Positions 7,634-18,233 of a stretch of DNA of 64,000 nt are shown piece after piece; position 1 is the stretch's first letter; every line of letters starts with the position of its first letter. Position numbers and translations under genes: made by a program. The stretch comes from Sphaerochaeta associata (GTDB lineage: Bacteria > Spirochaetota > Spirochaetia > Sphaerochaetales > Sphaerochaetaceae). The notes under the pieces were generated by a model. It ran no database searches. It was given only the letters and a program-made list of their open reading frames with translations, and was not told the origin of the DNA. The stretch spans positions 2,356,001-2,420,000 of the forward strand of contig NZ_CP094929.1 in NCBI RefSeq assembly GCF_022869165.1, written 5' to 3'.

Positions 7634-10020
7634 TGGAACACACCGAGCAGCAGACTCTCCCACCGCTGCAGTTTATTGGGATCATCGAACCAGTATTCAC
7701 TCAGCATGGGAAGGATTTCAAACTTGACTACTGATTCAAGCCACTCTTCAGAAAATTCATTCTGACCGCAGAAATAGCTGTGGCCGATGCAGAATCCTTT
7801 GCCCAGTGATTTGTCCAGCGAGATTTCCTTATTCAATTCCTTCACCCTGGCCAATAACTCATTGAGAGTCTCTTCATCTAAGGAATCCCGATACCGTAAA
7901 AAACCATCCGAATCAAATCCCGGTTCAAGTTCAAAGAAGCTGAAACGACGGCGAAGGGCGTAATCGATCATAGCGAGACTACGATCGGCCGTATTCATCA
8001 TGCCGATGATATACAGATTCTTTGGAACAAAGAATGACATCCCGTTATACGCTAGCGTCACCTTAGCCCCCCGGTAATCACGCTCTAACAACATGAGGAG
8101 CTCTCCGAAAATCTTGCTTAAATTCCCCCGGTTAATTTCGTCTATAATGAAGAAAAACTCTTTGTTAGGTTGGTTGGCGGCCTTCTGGCAGAATCGGTAA
8201 AAAATCCCAAACTTCAGCTCAAATTTGTCCTCCACCGGCTTATATCCCATCATGAAATCTTCGTATGAGTAGCTTTGGTGGAACTGTACAAACTCGATTC
8301 GGGTATCGTCCTTCTCTCCGATGATAGAATACGCAAGACGCTTTGCAGCGAAAGTCTTACCCACTCCTGGGGGGCCTTGGAGTATGATGTTCTGCTTGTT
8401 CTTCAAGACTGCTACCAGTGTATCGTATCGGTTTTCTGGCATGTATACTTCCTTCAGAAAGTCATTTTTCCCATAGGCCTCGACATGGTCCTTTGCAGCA
8501 ACCGGATTCTCCTCACGTATAAGATCCATTATGAAATCAAATTCCCCGTTGGTGAGCTTGAAAAGGCTACCCTGCGGATTCCTGAAATATTCCATCCTCT
8601 CAAGCTCGGGACACTCTTTTAATGTTTGGTAGTCAATCGGTACGGAAAGGCCTTCGATCTTTTCAAAATAGATCTTCTCACCATCCTGCTCAGCGACAAC
8701 CTTCCCGAGCGCAACAATCTTCTTGATCGGATTGGATTCATACCCAATGATTTGATCTCCTGCTTTGGCATCCAAGAAGTTCTGAAAAATACGACGTTTA
8801 TTTCCGTTGTCGTTATAGAGTGTATATGACTGTTCCTCCCCCACAGCGATATCTGAGAAACTCCAGATCTTGGGATTTGCATTCAACCACCAATAGCCGT
8901 GTATATCTTTCCCATCAGGCGGGGTAGCATATAATGCTACCTTGCTCAAATCGACTTTATCCAGGGCAACGGCTAGTTCATCCCTAAGTTTCCACACAAA
9001 ACTGCCTTGATCATCTTTACTTGCTTGACGGCCAACATAGAGTATCGGCCACCAGCGTAAGTTCTCATGGTCGTCTTTCCTGTGAGGACAGCCTGTTTTT
9101 TCGGCTATACGACGAGCGAGGGAGACCGACCCGCTATTGTAGAAATTTTTATTCTCTCCATATTTAGTCTCAAGTTGAGTGCATGTTGCCATACCACCGT
9201 AATCCTTAAACCTCTTCATGATCTCAAGACTGCTAGGGGTAAAGATCTCTTTGTCATTGAGAAGCTCAATCCATTTTTCCATTGAAATTTCTGGTGAGTA
9301 CTCTACGGGGATCCATGAATCATCTGAGATCAAATCCTTCTTTGAATAATAGCGGCTGATGTAGAAACCAACATCGATGGTCAACGTCTTTAATTCTGGA
9401 TCCGGATAGCAACTGGGAGTCAAGTGCTTCTCAAGAAGATCTACCAATTCCTTGTCTTTATGCAGTTCGTTGCAGATTTCGTTATACAGCAGAATGCTGT
9501 TTCGAATATTGTCGGCATATGCACCTTTTTTGAATCGGTAGTCACTGGACAACTCGTGGGCTACAGTCTTCATCTCTCCAAATTTATAGATGTAGTACTT
9601 GTCCGGATACCTGAGCCATAAATACGTACTTATTGCGTTTTCATTCTGATAATGTTGCTTCGCTCCTTCTCCATATTTTTCAAGCAGGATGGCAGATTGT
9701 GTTTTAAAAGCTTCAATGCGCTCAAAGACTTCTTCGTTTTCATCGAACAGTGCAATGAACATTGCCCGAACTTCCTCAGGAGCCCGAACAGCAAACTCTT
9801 TAATCATGTTGGAGGGAAGAAAGTTCATTGAGGCGAGCAGGTTCTCTGTCTTGGCAAGCGAGTTTGTCAGCATGGAGGCAAAATCTACTGAGTTCACCTC
9901 CCAATTGTCTTGGAAACATTTCACAGCTTCCCATTTATATTTCTCATCAGTCCATTGGGTGGTTGCGAAATCCTGTTTATACTTCTCTAGTACAGTTTCC
10001 AAGTGAACTTTGTCAATCAT
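7630..10020 (-). CDS. mcrB: McrB GTP-dependent motor of McrBC
   Basis: A 796-aa protein. McrB recognises modified DNA through its N-terminal part and hydrolyses GTP through an AAA+ module to drive McrC cleavage. The AAA+ module is clear: Walker A GPPGVGKT (about 552), Walker B FIIDEINRG (about 630), and the McrB signature MNTADRS (about 675) followed by DYALRRRF. The long N-terminal half includes an EVE/HI0933-like stretch (about 360-450: KIWSFSDIAVGE, AKAGDQIIGYES), a fold that in other McrB proteins reads modified cytosine. Assignment of that reader is inference. The ATG at 10020 has AAGGAG 9 bp upstream. Confidence 0.9.
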   Translation of the reverse strand: MIDKVHLETVLEKYKQDFATTQWTDEKYKWEAVKCFQDNWEVNSVDFASMLTNSLAKTENLLASMNFLPSNMIKEFAVRAPEEVRAMFIALFDENEEVFERIEAFKTQSAILLEKYGEGAKQHYQNENAISTYLWLRYPDKYYIYKFGEMKTVAHELSSDYRFKKGAYADNIRNSILLYNEICNELHKDKELVDLLEKHLTPSCYPDPELKTLTIDVGFYISRYYSKKDLISDDSWIPVEYSPEISMEKWIELLNDKEIFTPSSLEIMKRFKDYGGMATCTQLETKYGENKNFYNSGSVSLARRIAEKTGCPHRKDDHENLRWWPILYVGRQASKDDQGSFVWKLRDELAVALDKVDLSKVALYATPPDGKDIHGYWWLNANPKIWSFSDIAVGEEQSYTLYNDNGNKRRIFQNFLDAKAGDQIIGYESNPIKKIVALGKVVAEQDGEKIYFEKIEGLSVPIDYQTLKECPELERMEYFRNPQGSLFKLTNGEFDFIMDLIREENPVAAKDHVEAYGKNDFLKEVYMPENRYDTLVAVLKNKQNIILQGPPGVGKTFAAKRLAYSIIGEKDDTRIEFVQFHQSYSYEDFMMGYKPVEDKFELKFGIFYRFCQKAANQPNKEFFFIIDEINRGNLSKIFGELLMLLERDYRGAKVTLAYNGMSFFVPKNLYIIGMMNTADRSLAMIDYALRRRFSFFELEPGFDSDGFLRYRDSLDEETLNELLARVKELNKEISLDKSLGKGFCIGHSYFCGQNEFSEEWLESVVKFEILPMLSEYWFDDPNKLQRWESLLLGVFQ

Positions 10021-10527
10021 GCTACGACTCCTTCTTCTATACGCGTACGACAGCCTTTTAGAAATTGGGTTCCTTAAAAATCCAGAAATCTACCAATGTA
10101 TCGTCATATCGCTGTAGAGCAAGGATGAAGAACCTAAATACGGATACACCACCATATTGCGAGGAGACTTGTCGGGCATTACACGTTCCGAGTTAGAAAA
10201 CTATTTCTTCCAGCAGATCCGAGGCTTCTCCTTTCAATCATCACGGGTTGTGGAAAACCCATACAAGATTTTAACACAGAAATGTTTATAGAGGTGATTT
10301 TATTCCCTTCCAGTAATTATAAAGGCAATCCCAAATTTAACCCTAAAATACTGCCACAACATCGTCTTCGTTTTTTCTTCACTGAATGTAATTTCATTCT
10401 AGCCAAGACCATGTTATACACATATCTTACAGTAAACTTCAGCAATCACCTTTGTTTGTTCTCTATCATTATGTAGCGCAAAATCCGGAAATGAGACTTT
10501 TTTATGTTTTTTAAGTCGAAATACTAA
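10021..10527. other. Intergenic region between mcrB and hsdR
   Basis: About 500 bp of AT-rich DNA carries the upstream region of the minus-strand mcrBC pair and the 3' end of the hsd operon. A possible TATAGA -10 box lies about 35 bp before the mcrB start, without a convincing -35. No coding frame here is persuasive and no strong hairpin terminator was found after hsdR. Confidence 0.35.
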
Positions 10528-13500
10528 TCAAACTTCAAACCCACCTTTAATGATAAACTCCCTCAGGAGCTTGTCAATTTTCGCATTGACTCTGTACTCC
10601 TTGATTTTTGTTTTTTCCTCACTTTCGAAATATATTCTTGCTTTCGTCCTATCTACAGTGCTTTTCAAATCCTCGAATCGTCCATACTCATTGATATTTA
10701 TTGCTGTCGTTCGGGGCTTCATAAGTCTCCTCAACTTTCTCTCATCCAAACCGAATACCGAAGCTAGCTTGTGTATCTGATCGTTCTTGATCCTTGCCTG
10801 GTATTCAACTACATAATCCCTAAATGATTTCCCTGTCTCGATAATAACGCTCCCTCTTTGGACATCGTGCAAAAAAAGAGCTGCATACTTTTGTTCTTCC
10901 TGCGTAAGTGCGGCAAATGACTTGTGAAGGTCGTCCAGTGTTTTCTGCTTCTCTTTCTCATCGCCTAGGTTGAGAGCTTTTAGATACTTCTCGAACCGTG
11001 AATCCATGTATTCCCTATCAATCCTTCCGGTATCAATTTCCGTAAGGTTTCCGTCTATCGGATAGGGAATCTCATCAGGGATTCCTCCCCCACCGCCATC
11101 ACCATTGAAAAGTTCCTTGTATCGTTGTGCAAGTATGAGATATTCATTTTCATTGAACGCCACCCTAAGAGTTTTCTTGTCATCACCCTCGCCGAAGGAA
11201 TATATGGATTTTTCCCACACGAATCCCTGTACTCTTGCAGCTTCAAGGTAATCATTCAATTTCTTGAAAAGAGATGCAAACTTCGCCTTCTCAGAATTGC
11301 TGTCAGGGAGCTTTTCACGATCTGGAATTCCGGCTTGGATGAAAAGATCGGAAATCTCTGCATAAATAGAATTCAGCTTCTCCAAGTTCATATCCAGCTT
11401 TTCGACGAAAAGATCGAAAGGTCTGTCACCAGAATACAGTTTCACTGCCTTCTCAATATTCTTTCCCATCGTGTGGGGTTGCCTGTAGTATCTGATAGTC
11501 CCAAAAGGCTTGTCTTGACCGAATATCCGGTTAGTCCGAGAAAATGCCTGGATGATATTCTCGTACTTCAACACCTTGTCAAGGTACAAGGTGTTCAACC
11601 ATTTGGAATCAAACCCCGTAAGCATCTGATCCACAACGATCAAGATGTCAATCTGCTTCTCAGGGGTCCGTTCTATCAACCGATAAGGATCCTTGTGGGC
11701 TAGCCTGTTTGCAATATCCTTTTTAAACTTACCATAATTGGAAAGGGTAAAGTCTTGGCCGTATCGAGCATTGTAGTCCCTTACGATCTCAATAAGACCC
11801 TCCTCCTTGAATTCAGACCCCCCGTTATTATCTATCCCAGGATCGAAAAGACAGGTCACTTTCACATATGATCCCGCCGGCTTCAACAGCTTGTAGTAGG
11901 TGATTGCCTCGTTTATACTACTGGTCGCAAAGATCGCATGAAACTTATACCCATGACTTAAGGTTAGCCAATTTTCAAGAATATCTGTGACTACTGTTTT
12001 CTGATGTTCGCTGGAAAGATATTGCGATTGGGGAATGTAGTCCTCGATCCCCTTGATTCGTCTTCCGTCCGCAGTTAAATAGCCCACCATGGGAACATTG
12101 TTCATGTAATGGTAATAGATCCTGCTTTTCTTTGGATTCATCACCGCCTCAGCTTCTGTTGCTGCTTTTGCTTTATCCAATGCAACGGATTTCCTCAGGT
12201 CCTTATCCCTAAACGTAAGCACCTTGTATGGATCAAACCCAAGGACATTCCGATCACGTATCCCGTCTGCAATACTATATCTGTGAAGTTCATCCCCAAA
12301 TACTGTAGACGTAGTGCTTTTCTTTTTTTGGTTATCGTCGAGAATCGGAGTACCTGTAAACCCGAAGAACATTGCCCTAGGAAAGGTTTGCTTTATAGTC
12401 AGGAGCATCTGCCCAAAAGTGGAACGATGCGCTTCGTCCACGATGATCACCATCCTCTTGGAGTTGATCTTGGCCAAGTCCCTGGCACCGATTCCATCAT
12501 CATTGATCCTGCTCATCTTCTGTATCGATGTGACTATGAGTGTGTCAGCGGGATCAGTACTTTTCAATCTCGATATTAGAACATAGGTATCCTCTGTTGC
12601 TTGGACATCCTCAGTTTCGTTTGCGAATGCTCGGTATTCCTTGAGTGATTGGGTTCCAAGTTCAATCCTGTCCATGAGGAACACTACCTTATCGGCATCC
12701 TTGGAGTTGGCTATCAGCTGGGCAGACTTGAAGCTTGTCATGGTCTTCCCGGATCCTGTTGTATGCCAAATGTACCCGCCCCGCATTTCTCTTCCATCCC
12801 AGAGGGCTTTCGAGACGCGATCCGAGATCGCGCTAGCTGCATAATACTGGTAGCTCCGCATTACCTTGAGAATGCCGTCGGAGCCATCGGCCACAGTATA
12901 GAAGCCAATCAGCTGATGCGCCATCGGTATTGAGAGGAGCGAAGATGCAATATCTTGCCATCCATTGATCGGCTCATTATTGAAATCCGCCCAGTGAAAG
13001 TAATAGTCTTTGACAAAATTCCCTTCAGGACCCGGATTTGCGAAGTAAACCGTCTCGTTCGGCTCCATAGCTACAAATACCTGTATAAGCGAGAAGAGTC
13101 CTGAAAAAACTCCCTCGTATGCATACTTTTCAATCTGGTTGTACGCTTGACTGACTGAGATACCGCTCTTCTTCAATTCGATATGGATCACGGGCATCCC
13201 GTTAATCAACAACATCAAATCACCCCTTCGATCATTAGCGACGGCCTCACATGAGGGAAGGTCTGGTTGTTGTGCTATTTGATACCTGCTTTGTCCAGCT
13301 GCAATCTCGTTGCGGTCATATATTTTGAGGCTAATTTCCTTTCCAAGGTGCTCTATATCATTCGGGTTGTCTCGCTTGATGGAGACGGTCTTGCCGTTGA
13401 TGAAACCATTCAGCCTGAGAGGAGTTCTCAAAGCCACGATTTGTTCCAGTATCTGCTGCATCTCACTATCGGTCAGTGGGTAGCCATTAAGCCTATCACG

Positions 13501-13662
13501 AATCATATTGTTGTTATTAAGAATACGTCGCCAGTTCTCAACCAGATCTTTCTCAGTTGGATGCTTGATTACTTGATGTTCCCATCCTTTCCGGGAAAGG
13601 ACTTCTATGAGAGCCTCTTCAAATTCGGATTCCTTCGTGAATACTGTAGTAGCTTGAGGCAT
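10528..13662 (-). CDS. hsdR: Type I restriction enzyme, R (translocase/nuclease) subunit
   Basis: A 1044-aa protein. HsdR pulls DNA through the HsdM/HsdS complex and cuts at a distance. The N-terminal nuclease domain shows DLMLLINGMPVIHIELKK (PD-(D/E)XK, about 155-170). The SF2 motor has Walker A TTGSGKTMTS (about 305), DEAH motif VDEAHRSTFG (about 405) and GFTGTPI. The C-terminal assembly region is full length. The start is set at 13662 because AGGTGG lies just upstream; an earlier in-frame GTG at 13674 overlaps that ribosome site. It is last in the hsdM-hsdS-hsdR operon, 14 bp after hsdS. Confidence 0.93.
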   Translation of the reverse strand: MPQATTVFTKESEFEEALIEVLSRKGWEHQVIKHPTEKDLVENWRRILNNNNMIRDRLNGYPLTDSEMQQILEQIVALRTPLRLNGFINGKTVSIKRDNPNDIEHLGKEISLKIYDRNEIAAGQSRYQIAQQPDLPSCEAVANDRRGDLMLLINGMPVIHIELKKSGISVSQAYNQIEKYAYEGVFSGLFSLIQVFVAMEPNETVYFANPGPEGNFVKDYYFHWADFNNEPINGWQDIASSLLSIPMAHQLIGFYTVADGSDGILKVMRSYQYYAASAISDRVSKALWDGREMRGGYIWHTTGSGKTMTSFKSAQLIANSKDADKVVFLMDRIELGTQSLKEYRAFANETEDVQATEDTYVLISRLKSTDPADTLIVTSIQKMSRINDDGIGARDLAKINSKRMVIIVDEAHRSTFGQMLLTIKQTFPRAMFFGFTGTPILDDNQKKKSTTSTVFGDELHRYSIADGIRDRNVLGFDPYKVLTFRDKDLRKSVALDKAKAATEAEAVMNPKKSRIYYHYMNNVPMVGYLTADGRRIKGIEDYIPQSQYLSSEHQKTVVTDILENWLTLSHGYKFHAIFATSSINEAITYYKLLKPAGSYVKVTCLFDPGIDNNGGSEFKEEGLIEIVRDYNARYGQDFTLSNYGKFKKDIANRLAHKDPYRLIERTPEKQIDILIVVDQMLTGFDSKWLNTLYLDKVLKYENIIQAFSRTNRIFGQDKPFGTIRYYRQPHTMGKNIEKAVKLYSGDRPFDLFVEKLDMNLEKLNSIYAEISDLFIQAGIPDREKLPDSNSEKAKFASLFKKLNDYLEAARVQGFVWEKSIYSFGEGDDKKTLRVAFNENEYLILAQRYKELFNGDGGGGGIPDEIPYPIDGNLTEIDTGRIDREYMDSRFEKYLKALNLGDEKEKQKTLDDLHKSFAALTQEEQKYAALFLHDVQRGSVIIETGKSFRDYVVEYQARIKNDQIHKLASVFGLDERKLRRLMKPRTTAININEYGRFEDLKSTVDRTKARIYFESEEKTKIKEYRVNAKIDKLLREFIIKGGFEV

Positions 13663-13676
13663 ATTTATAACCACCT

Positions 13677-14879
13677 TTATATAAACATTTTATCGAGCAT
13701 TGATTTTTTTACATTCGTGAGCTTTTCAAGTTTTCGATGATGAAGGGTGATAAGGTTATCAATAGATAGAAATAATTCCCCAATTCTTTTTTGCTCAACG
13801 GTAATGGGTGAATTATATGTAAAAGAATTCAGCTCATCTCTGTTGATCTTGGGCATACCTGAGCGCTTAGAAACGGATACGGTGTAACGGTAAAAATAGT
13901 CTGACTGAATTAAGGCAAAAAGGAACTTTTGATCAAGCCCATTTTTTGAATTTAAAACATAAGCATCTGCACTTGTAAGCCCTTCAAACCTCATGAATGC
14001 GTACTTTCCTAGCTGTGGGTTGATTTTTCCATATATGATATCTCCATCATAGAAATGAAACTTTCCGCTTATTAAATTCTCTTCTTTTACGGTCTTCACA
14101 TTATCAAATACACGACCAGTAAAGGACTCAATATTCCCAGGTGCGACATGAGGCAAATCATCATAGTCACCACATTTTGGATCAACCATTTCTGTTGAAA
14201 TATCAACAGTATCTGACCACTTACGCTGTTCCCAAGGGTCAGTAAAACCACCGAATCTTATTTCAGGAACATTTGAACCGTTTTTGGGGAACATTTTCTC
14301 AAGCATGGCTTTCTTGACCGAAACCAGTTTGTCACACTTACGCTGATGAAGGGTGATAAGATTGTCTAGGTTTTTGAAAGTGATTCCAATACGTTCCTGC
14401 TCTGCTCTATCAAGAGGAACTCGGATCTCAATCTCAGCCAAATCGCTTGCATTGATTGCAGGATAGCTCGTACCGGTACATCTATCCAAAACATTTTTCA
14501 CAAATCTATCTTCTTGTATCCGGCTAAACAGAAACCGGCTGTCAATATGCGGCCTCATCTGAGCATAGCCAGTGGAAAAGACGAAGTTATCATAAGGTAA
14601 TTCAAAGAGATAGTTGTTTCTCTGATATGGCCTGACAGTCTGATAAAATACATCGCCCTGTTTTGCAAGACGTTGTGCCCGAGATGGTGCGGATTCACGT
14701 TTTTCTGTTCGATGACTTATCATGTCAGTACCAACAACCGATTCCAGGTCTACATACTCAAAGCTATCTGGCAAAACAGAATTAGGATTGAAGTCAGCAA
14801 TTTTTCCCAACTTACGCTGTTCCCAAGCATCATCAAATTCAGCAAATCGAATTACAGGTTTCTTTACATTCTCTAGCAT
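13677..14879 (-). CDS. hsdS: Type I restriction enzyme, S (specificity) subunit
   Basis: A 400-aa protein. HsdS holds the DNA-recognition determinants of the type I complex. It has the expected two-fold build: each half starts with a WEQRKL/WEQRKW-type motif, contains a variable target recognition domain, and ends in a conserved helix (ITLHQRKCDKL at about 190, ITLHHRKLEKL at about 385). These internal repeats are where recombination usually reshuffles specificity. The recognition sequence cannot be read from the protein. The start at 14879 lies one base past the hsdM stop; a longer in-frame start overlaps hsdM and is less likely. Confidence 0.92.
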   Translation of the reverse strand: MLENVKKPVIRFAEFDDAWEQRKLGKIADFNPNSVLPDSFEYVDLESVVGTDMISHRTEKRESAPSRAQRLAKQGDVFYQTVRPYQRNNYLFELPYDNFVFSTGYAQMRPHIDSRFLFSRIQEDRFVKNVLDRCTGTSYPAINASDLAEIEIRVPLDRAEQERIGITFKNLDNLITLHQRKCDKLVSVKKAMLEKMFPKNGSNVPEIRFGGFTDPWEQRKWSDTVDISTEMVDPKCGDYDDLPHVAPGNIESFTGRVFDNVKTVKEENLISGKFHFYDGDIIYGKINPQLGKYAFMRFEGLTSADAYVLNSKNGLDQKFLFALIQSDYFYRYTVSVSKRSGMPKINRDELNSFTYNSPITVEQKRIGELFLSIDNLITLHHRKLEKLTNVKKSMLDKMFI

Positions 14880-14880
14880 A

Positions 14881-17448
14881 TCACTCCACTCCCAACAATG
14901 ACATGAATTCGGCAAGACCTTTCAGGTCATGGTTGCTACCCGTGAGTTCTTTCACCATGGAACCCAAGGCAAATTCGGTCTCACATAGGTCATCCTCAAT
15001 TTCTGAGAAGGTAGTTTTGTACTTCTCAGCAAGCGACCTAACCTTAGTTACAAGCTCATCCAGGATTGCATTGGGAATTGAGTGGATGCTAGCCAATAGA
15101 GGGGCGATCCATTTAGCCTCGAGCAATGATCTTGCATCCTCATAAGACAAGCCCTCTATTACAGTTTTAGTCTTATTGTGGAGCGCAATACTCTCCTTTT
15201 TTAGTTTAGACTTCAACTGTTTCTCTTCCATCATAAGGCTATTAATAAGAAGCACCTTTTCTTCAAACGAATCCTCAGGTATTAAATATCCTTTCTTTTT
15301 ATCAGCCATCAATTTTTTTGCTTCTTTGACAATCCAGGATGAAAGGAAAGAATCTTTCGCTTCATTGATCCCCTCTGACTCTTTTTCTTCCTCAGATAAA
15401 CCATCCAATATCTCTGCATAGGTGCCATTGATCTCATATATCCTATCCTCAATCGCATGTAGGTGGTCACTCTCATCTTTGAGCAGAGTCTTTTCAACCA
15501 GTTCAAAGGGGATCACACGCCCCCTCCAACCATCCTGGACCTCTTCTTCCTTCTTGGTGACCATCCTTGGGTCTGCCTTTTTGGTTGCTTCAAATCCTTC
15601 CGTCTGCAGTATCTCCAAATCTATCGCTATGTTTGTCCATTCATCATCCAACAATTGATAAACATCATATTTATCGACCAGAGGAAGACCTTCAAAACGT
15701 GCAAAAATATCATCACTGAGAAGTAACTCTTCGTTTGTGATTTTTACACTCTCGAATCCATCAATCAGATCATTCCTGAGTCTATCTTCAAAACTTTCAA
15801 AGGAACTCTTAAAACTCTCGACAAATTTAATAACGCTAGGATGAGTCTTCACAGCCTCCCGTATATCATCCACAGCCAAAGTTCTGGGACCATCACCTTT
15901 GATAAACAATTTTTCCTCAAGACCAGGAAAAGCTTTCCAATATTCATGCAGGTCTTCAATCTCATTTTCAGGAATTCCTCCAAGCATCAATGAGTAGATG
16001 TCCCATTTCTCAGATGCCTCGGAAGAGTCAACATATCTTGGAATGTTAAGATTGTATTCATTCAGGCGTATCTCTTCTTTACTAACCAGCCTCGCAAACT
16101 TTGGTAGACTTTTCCGTTCCGTGACGACATCAACAGTTTTCTTGATGTCGCAAGCCCTGAGCTTATTTTTCTTTCCAACCTTGGTAAATCCTTTGGATGC
16201 ATCTATGATCAGCACATCATCTGTATTCCTAGTCATCTTCAATATCATGATAATTGTTGCAATTGGTGTACCAAAGAAGATATTCTCAGGAAGCCCAATG
16301 ATCGCATCAATATGGTTGTACTCAATAAGATTTCTCCTGATCCTCTCCTCCTCCCCACCACGGAACAACACTCCGTGGGGCAGGACGATGGTCATGATCC
16401 CATTGGGTTTTAGATGGTAGAGATCATGCAGAAGAAAGGCATAATCGGCCTTGCTCTTGGGAGCAAGACCAAAACGTGCGTACCGGGGGTCTGATTCTTT
16501 GTTGGAAGGATCCCACGCCTGGGAATAGGGAGGATTGGAGACCACCGCATCCACGTAGAGCGGGTTGTAGGTATTCAGCGGATCATTGTCCTCGAAATAC
16601 GGCCAATCTTCCTCTAGAGTATCTCCATTTCGTGTGACGATGTTGTCGGGAAGAATCCCCCGCATCACCATGTTCATACGAGTAAGATTATAGGTATTTT
16701 CCTTGAGTTCCTGCGCGTAATACTTGATGCTATTCTCATCATCAATATGTTTTGCAACCGACTGCCCAATATTGATAAGCAATGATCCAGAACCACTGGT
16801 GGGGTCATAGATCTTTATCTCTTTCTTGTCCTTGAGGTGGTCGGCAACTATCTCCGACATCAAGAGCGACACCTCGTGAGGAGTATAGAATTCGCCCGCC
16901 TTCTTGCCGGCATTTGCGGCAAACATGCTGATCAGGTATTCGTAGATGAATCCCAACACATCATAGCTCTGTCTACCGTCCATTGGGATAACCTTAATCA
17001 ATTGGATAAGATCCCGTATCGCCTTGGTCTGGGAGCTAGAGCTGTCACCAAGTTTGCTCAAGCCGGTCTGCAGCGTATCAAAGATCTTCTCGAACACTTT
17101 CTTGTGTGATGGGTTGATATTACGGTTGAACGCAGAAAGCGCATCCCTGACATTGGAGACATCGAAGTCCGAGCCCAACTCTATCCAAGTTGAGAAAAGA
17201 TGATCGTAAGAGATGAAATAGCCTACATTTTCCTTGATGAATTTCACATCATCAATCTCAGCTTCTGAAAGTGCCTGTATGTCTTCTTTTTTAAAATGAT
17301 TGTTTATAAAAAACTTCATTTCTTTATCAGATAAATATTTATAGAATATAAAACCTAAAATATAATCCTTATATTCATGGGCTTCAATCTTTGAGCGCAT
17401 TCGATTTGCGGCTTCCCAAATTCTTGAAGCCAACTGTTGCTTATTCAT
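14881..17448 (-). CDS. hsdM: Type I restriction enzyme, M (adenine methyltransferase) subunit
   Basis: An 855-aa protein. HsdM methylates adenine at host recognition sites and is required for restriction. The N-terminal helical domain (SRIWEAANRMRS) is followed by SAM motif I in YDPTSGSGSLL (about 219) and catalytic motif IV SNPPYSQ (about 306). It is longer than the roughly 520-aa classical HsdM: a C-terminal extension of about 330 residues, rich in charged helices, resembles the long HsdM variants that carry an EcoEI-like tail. The start at 17448 has TGGAGGAT as its ribosome site; an upstream in-frame ATG lacks one. First gene of the operon. Confidence 0.92.
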   Translation of the reverse strand: MNKQQLASRIWEAANRMRSKIEAHEYKDYILGFIFYKYLSDKEMKFFINNHFKKEDIQALSEAEIDDVKFIKENVGYFISYDHLFSTWIELGSDFDVSNVRDALSAFNRNINPSHKKVFEKIFDTLQTGLSKLGDSSSSQTKAIRDLIQLIKVIPMDGRQSYDVLGFIYEYLISMFAANAGKKAGEFYTPHEVSLLMSEIVADHLKDKKEIKIYDPTSGSGSLLINIGQSVAKHIDDENSIKYYAQELKENTYNLTRMNMVMRGILPDNIVTRNGDTLEEDWPYFEDNDPLNTYNPLYVDAVVSNPPYSQAWDPSNKESDPRYARFGLAPKSKADYAFLLHDLYHLKPNGIMTIVLPHGVLFRGGEEERIRRNLIEYNHIDAIIGLPENIFFGTPIATIIMILKMTRNTDDVLIIDASKGFTKVGKKNKLRACDIKKTVDVVTERKSLPKFARLVSKEEIRLNEYNLNIPRYVDSSEASEKWDIYSLMLGGIPENEIEDLHEYWKAFPGLEEKLFIKGDGPRTLAVDDIREAVKTHPSVIKFVESFKSSFESFEDRLRNDLIDGFESVKITNEELLLSDDIFARFEGLPLVDKYDVYQLLDDEWTNIAIDLEILQTEGFEATKKADPRMVTKKEEEVQDGWRGRVIPFELVEKTLLKDESDHLHAIEDRIYEINGTYAEILDGLSEEEKESEGINEAKDSFLSSWIVKEAKKLMADKKKGYLIPEDSFEEKVLLINSLMMEEKQLKSKLKKESIALHNKTKTVIEGLSYEDARSLLEAKWIAPLLASIHSIPNAILDELVTKVRSLAEKYKTTFSEIEDDLCETEFALGSMVKELTGSNHDLKGLAEFMSLLGVE

Positions 17449-17843
17449 AATAATCCTCCAGTTAAAATCCACCTTATTCAAAGCTGTGGTCGATAAAGCT
17501 GGAACTTACCAACTCAATGACTAGATAAACGTCCTTGCGAAAAGGTTTCTATGTGCATATTTTGTATGTAGGATACCCCTTAGCTCGGGATAATTGCAAG
17601 AAAAATAGCCCAAGTACACATTTAATGACCCTTTCCTATTCCCTTAAGATGTGTTGGAAACCGAGTCTGAGCGAAAACCAGTTGACACCTCCCCTCTTAT
17701 CCATTACCCTCAAGCCCATCCAAATACTACTTAACACCTGTTTATACTATTTTCCAAAATCCTATTGACCCTCAACCATCTTTCGTACTATCTTGCCTTC
17801 ATTGAGCCTGATGACTAACAGGCTTACAAGGATAGTAAGGATT
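17449..17843. other. Divergent promoter region between hsdM and the XRE regulator
   Basis: About 395 bp separate the minus-strand hsd operon from the plus-strand regulator pair. No gene is evident. The region must drive both directions, but no -35/-10 pair stands out. The left end of the prophage may lie here; no attachment-site repeat could be found because the right end is outside the window. Confidence 0.35.
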
Positions 17844-18227
17844 ATGAAGAAGACTACCGTGACTTTTGGCGAGTACCTAAAGCACAAACGCGATGAAAAG
17901 CAGATTAGCTTGCGTGAGGTGGCTCGTACTTTGGGGGTGTCAGCACCGTTTCTCAGCGATGTGGAGAACAATCGGCGTGCACCTTTGACCGAGGAAAGAC
18001 TGGCAGATTTGGCAAACGTGCTGAATCTGAATGAAAAAGAGAAAGCCGAGATGTATGACATAGTCGGCAAGCAAAAAGGCCTGCTCGCACCGGATCTGAA
18101 TCCGTATGTGACCGATAGGCCGTATGTGAACGCCGCACTCAGGACTGCAAGAAACCTGGAAGCGAACGAGGAAGATTGGCAACGATTTGTCGATGATCTG
18201 ATCAAGAGGAAACACGGGGACAACTGA
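17844..18227 (+). CDS. XRE-family transcriptional regulator (repressor-like)
   Basis: A 127-aa protein. The N-terminal helix-turn-helix is clear: FGEYLKHKRDEKQISLREVA, then TLGVSAPFLSDVENNRR (about 10-45), followed by LADLANVLNLNE. The C-terminal half (about 80-127) is helical and may be the dimer or protease contact. The start is taken at 17844, since upstream in-frame starts have no ribosome site. It is followed after 6 bp by an ImmA-type metalloprotease, the arrangement of ImmR/ImmA, where the protease removes the repressor to induce the element. It is the best candidate for the prophage repressor, though an antitoxin-like role is possible. Confidence 0.8.
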   Translation: MKKTTVTFGEYLKHKRDEKQISLREVARTLGVSAPFLSDVENNRRAPLTEERLADLANVLNLNEKEKAEMYDIVGKQKGLLAPDLNPYVTDRPYVNAALRTARNLEANEEDWQRFVDDLIKRKHGDN

Positions 18228-18233
18228 GGAAAG

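Noticed and set aside
10282-10476. 64-codon plus-strand frame between mcrB and hsdR
   Set aside because: AT-rich, no ribosome site, and composition of a random frame.
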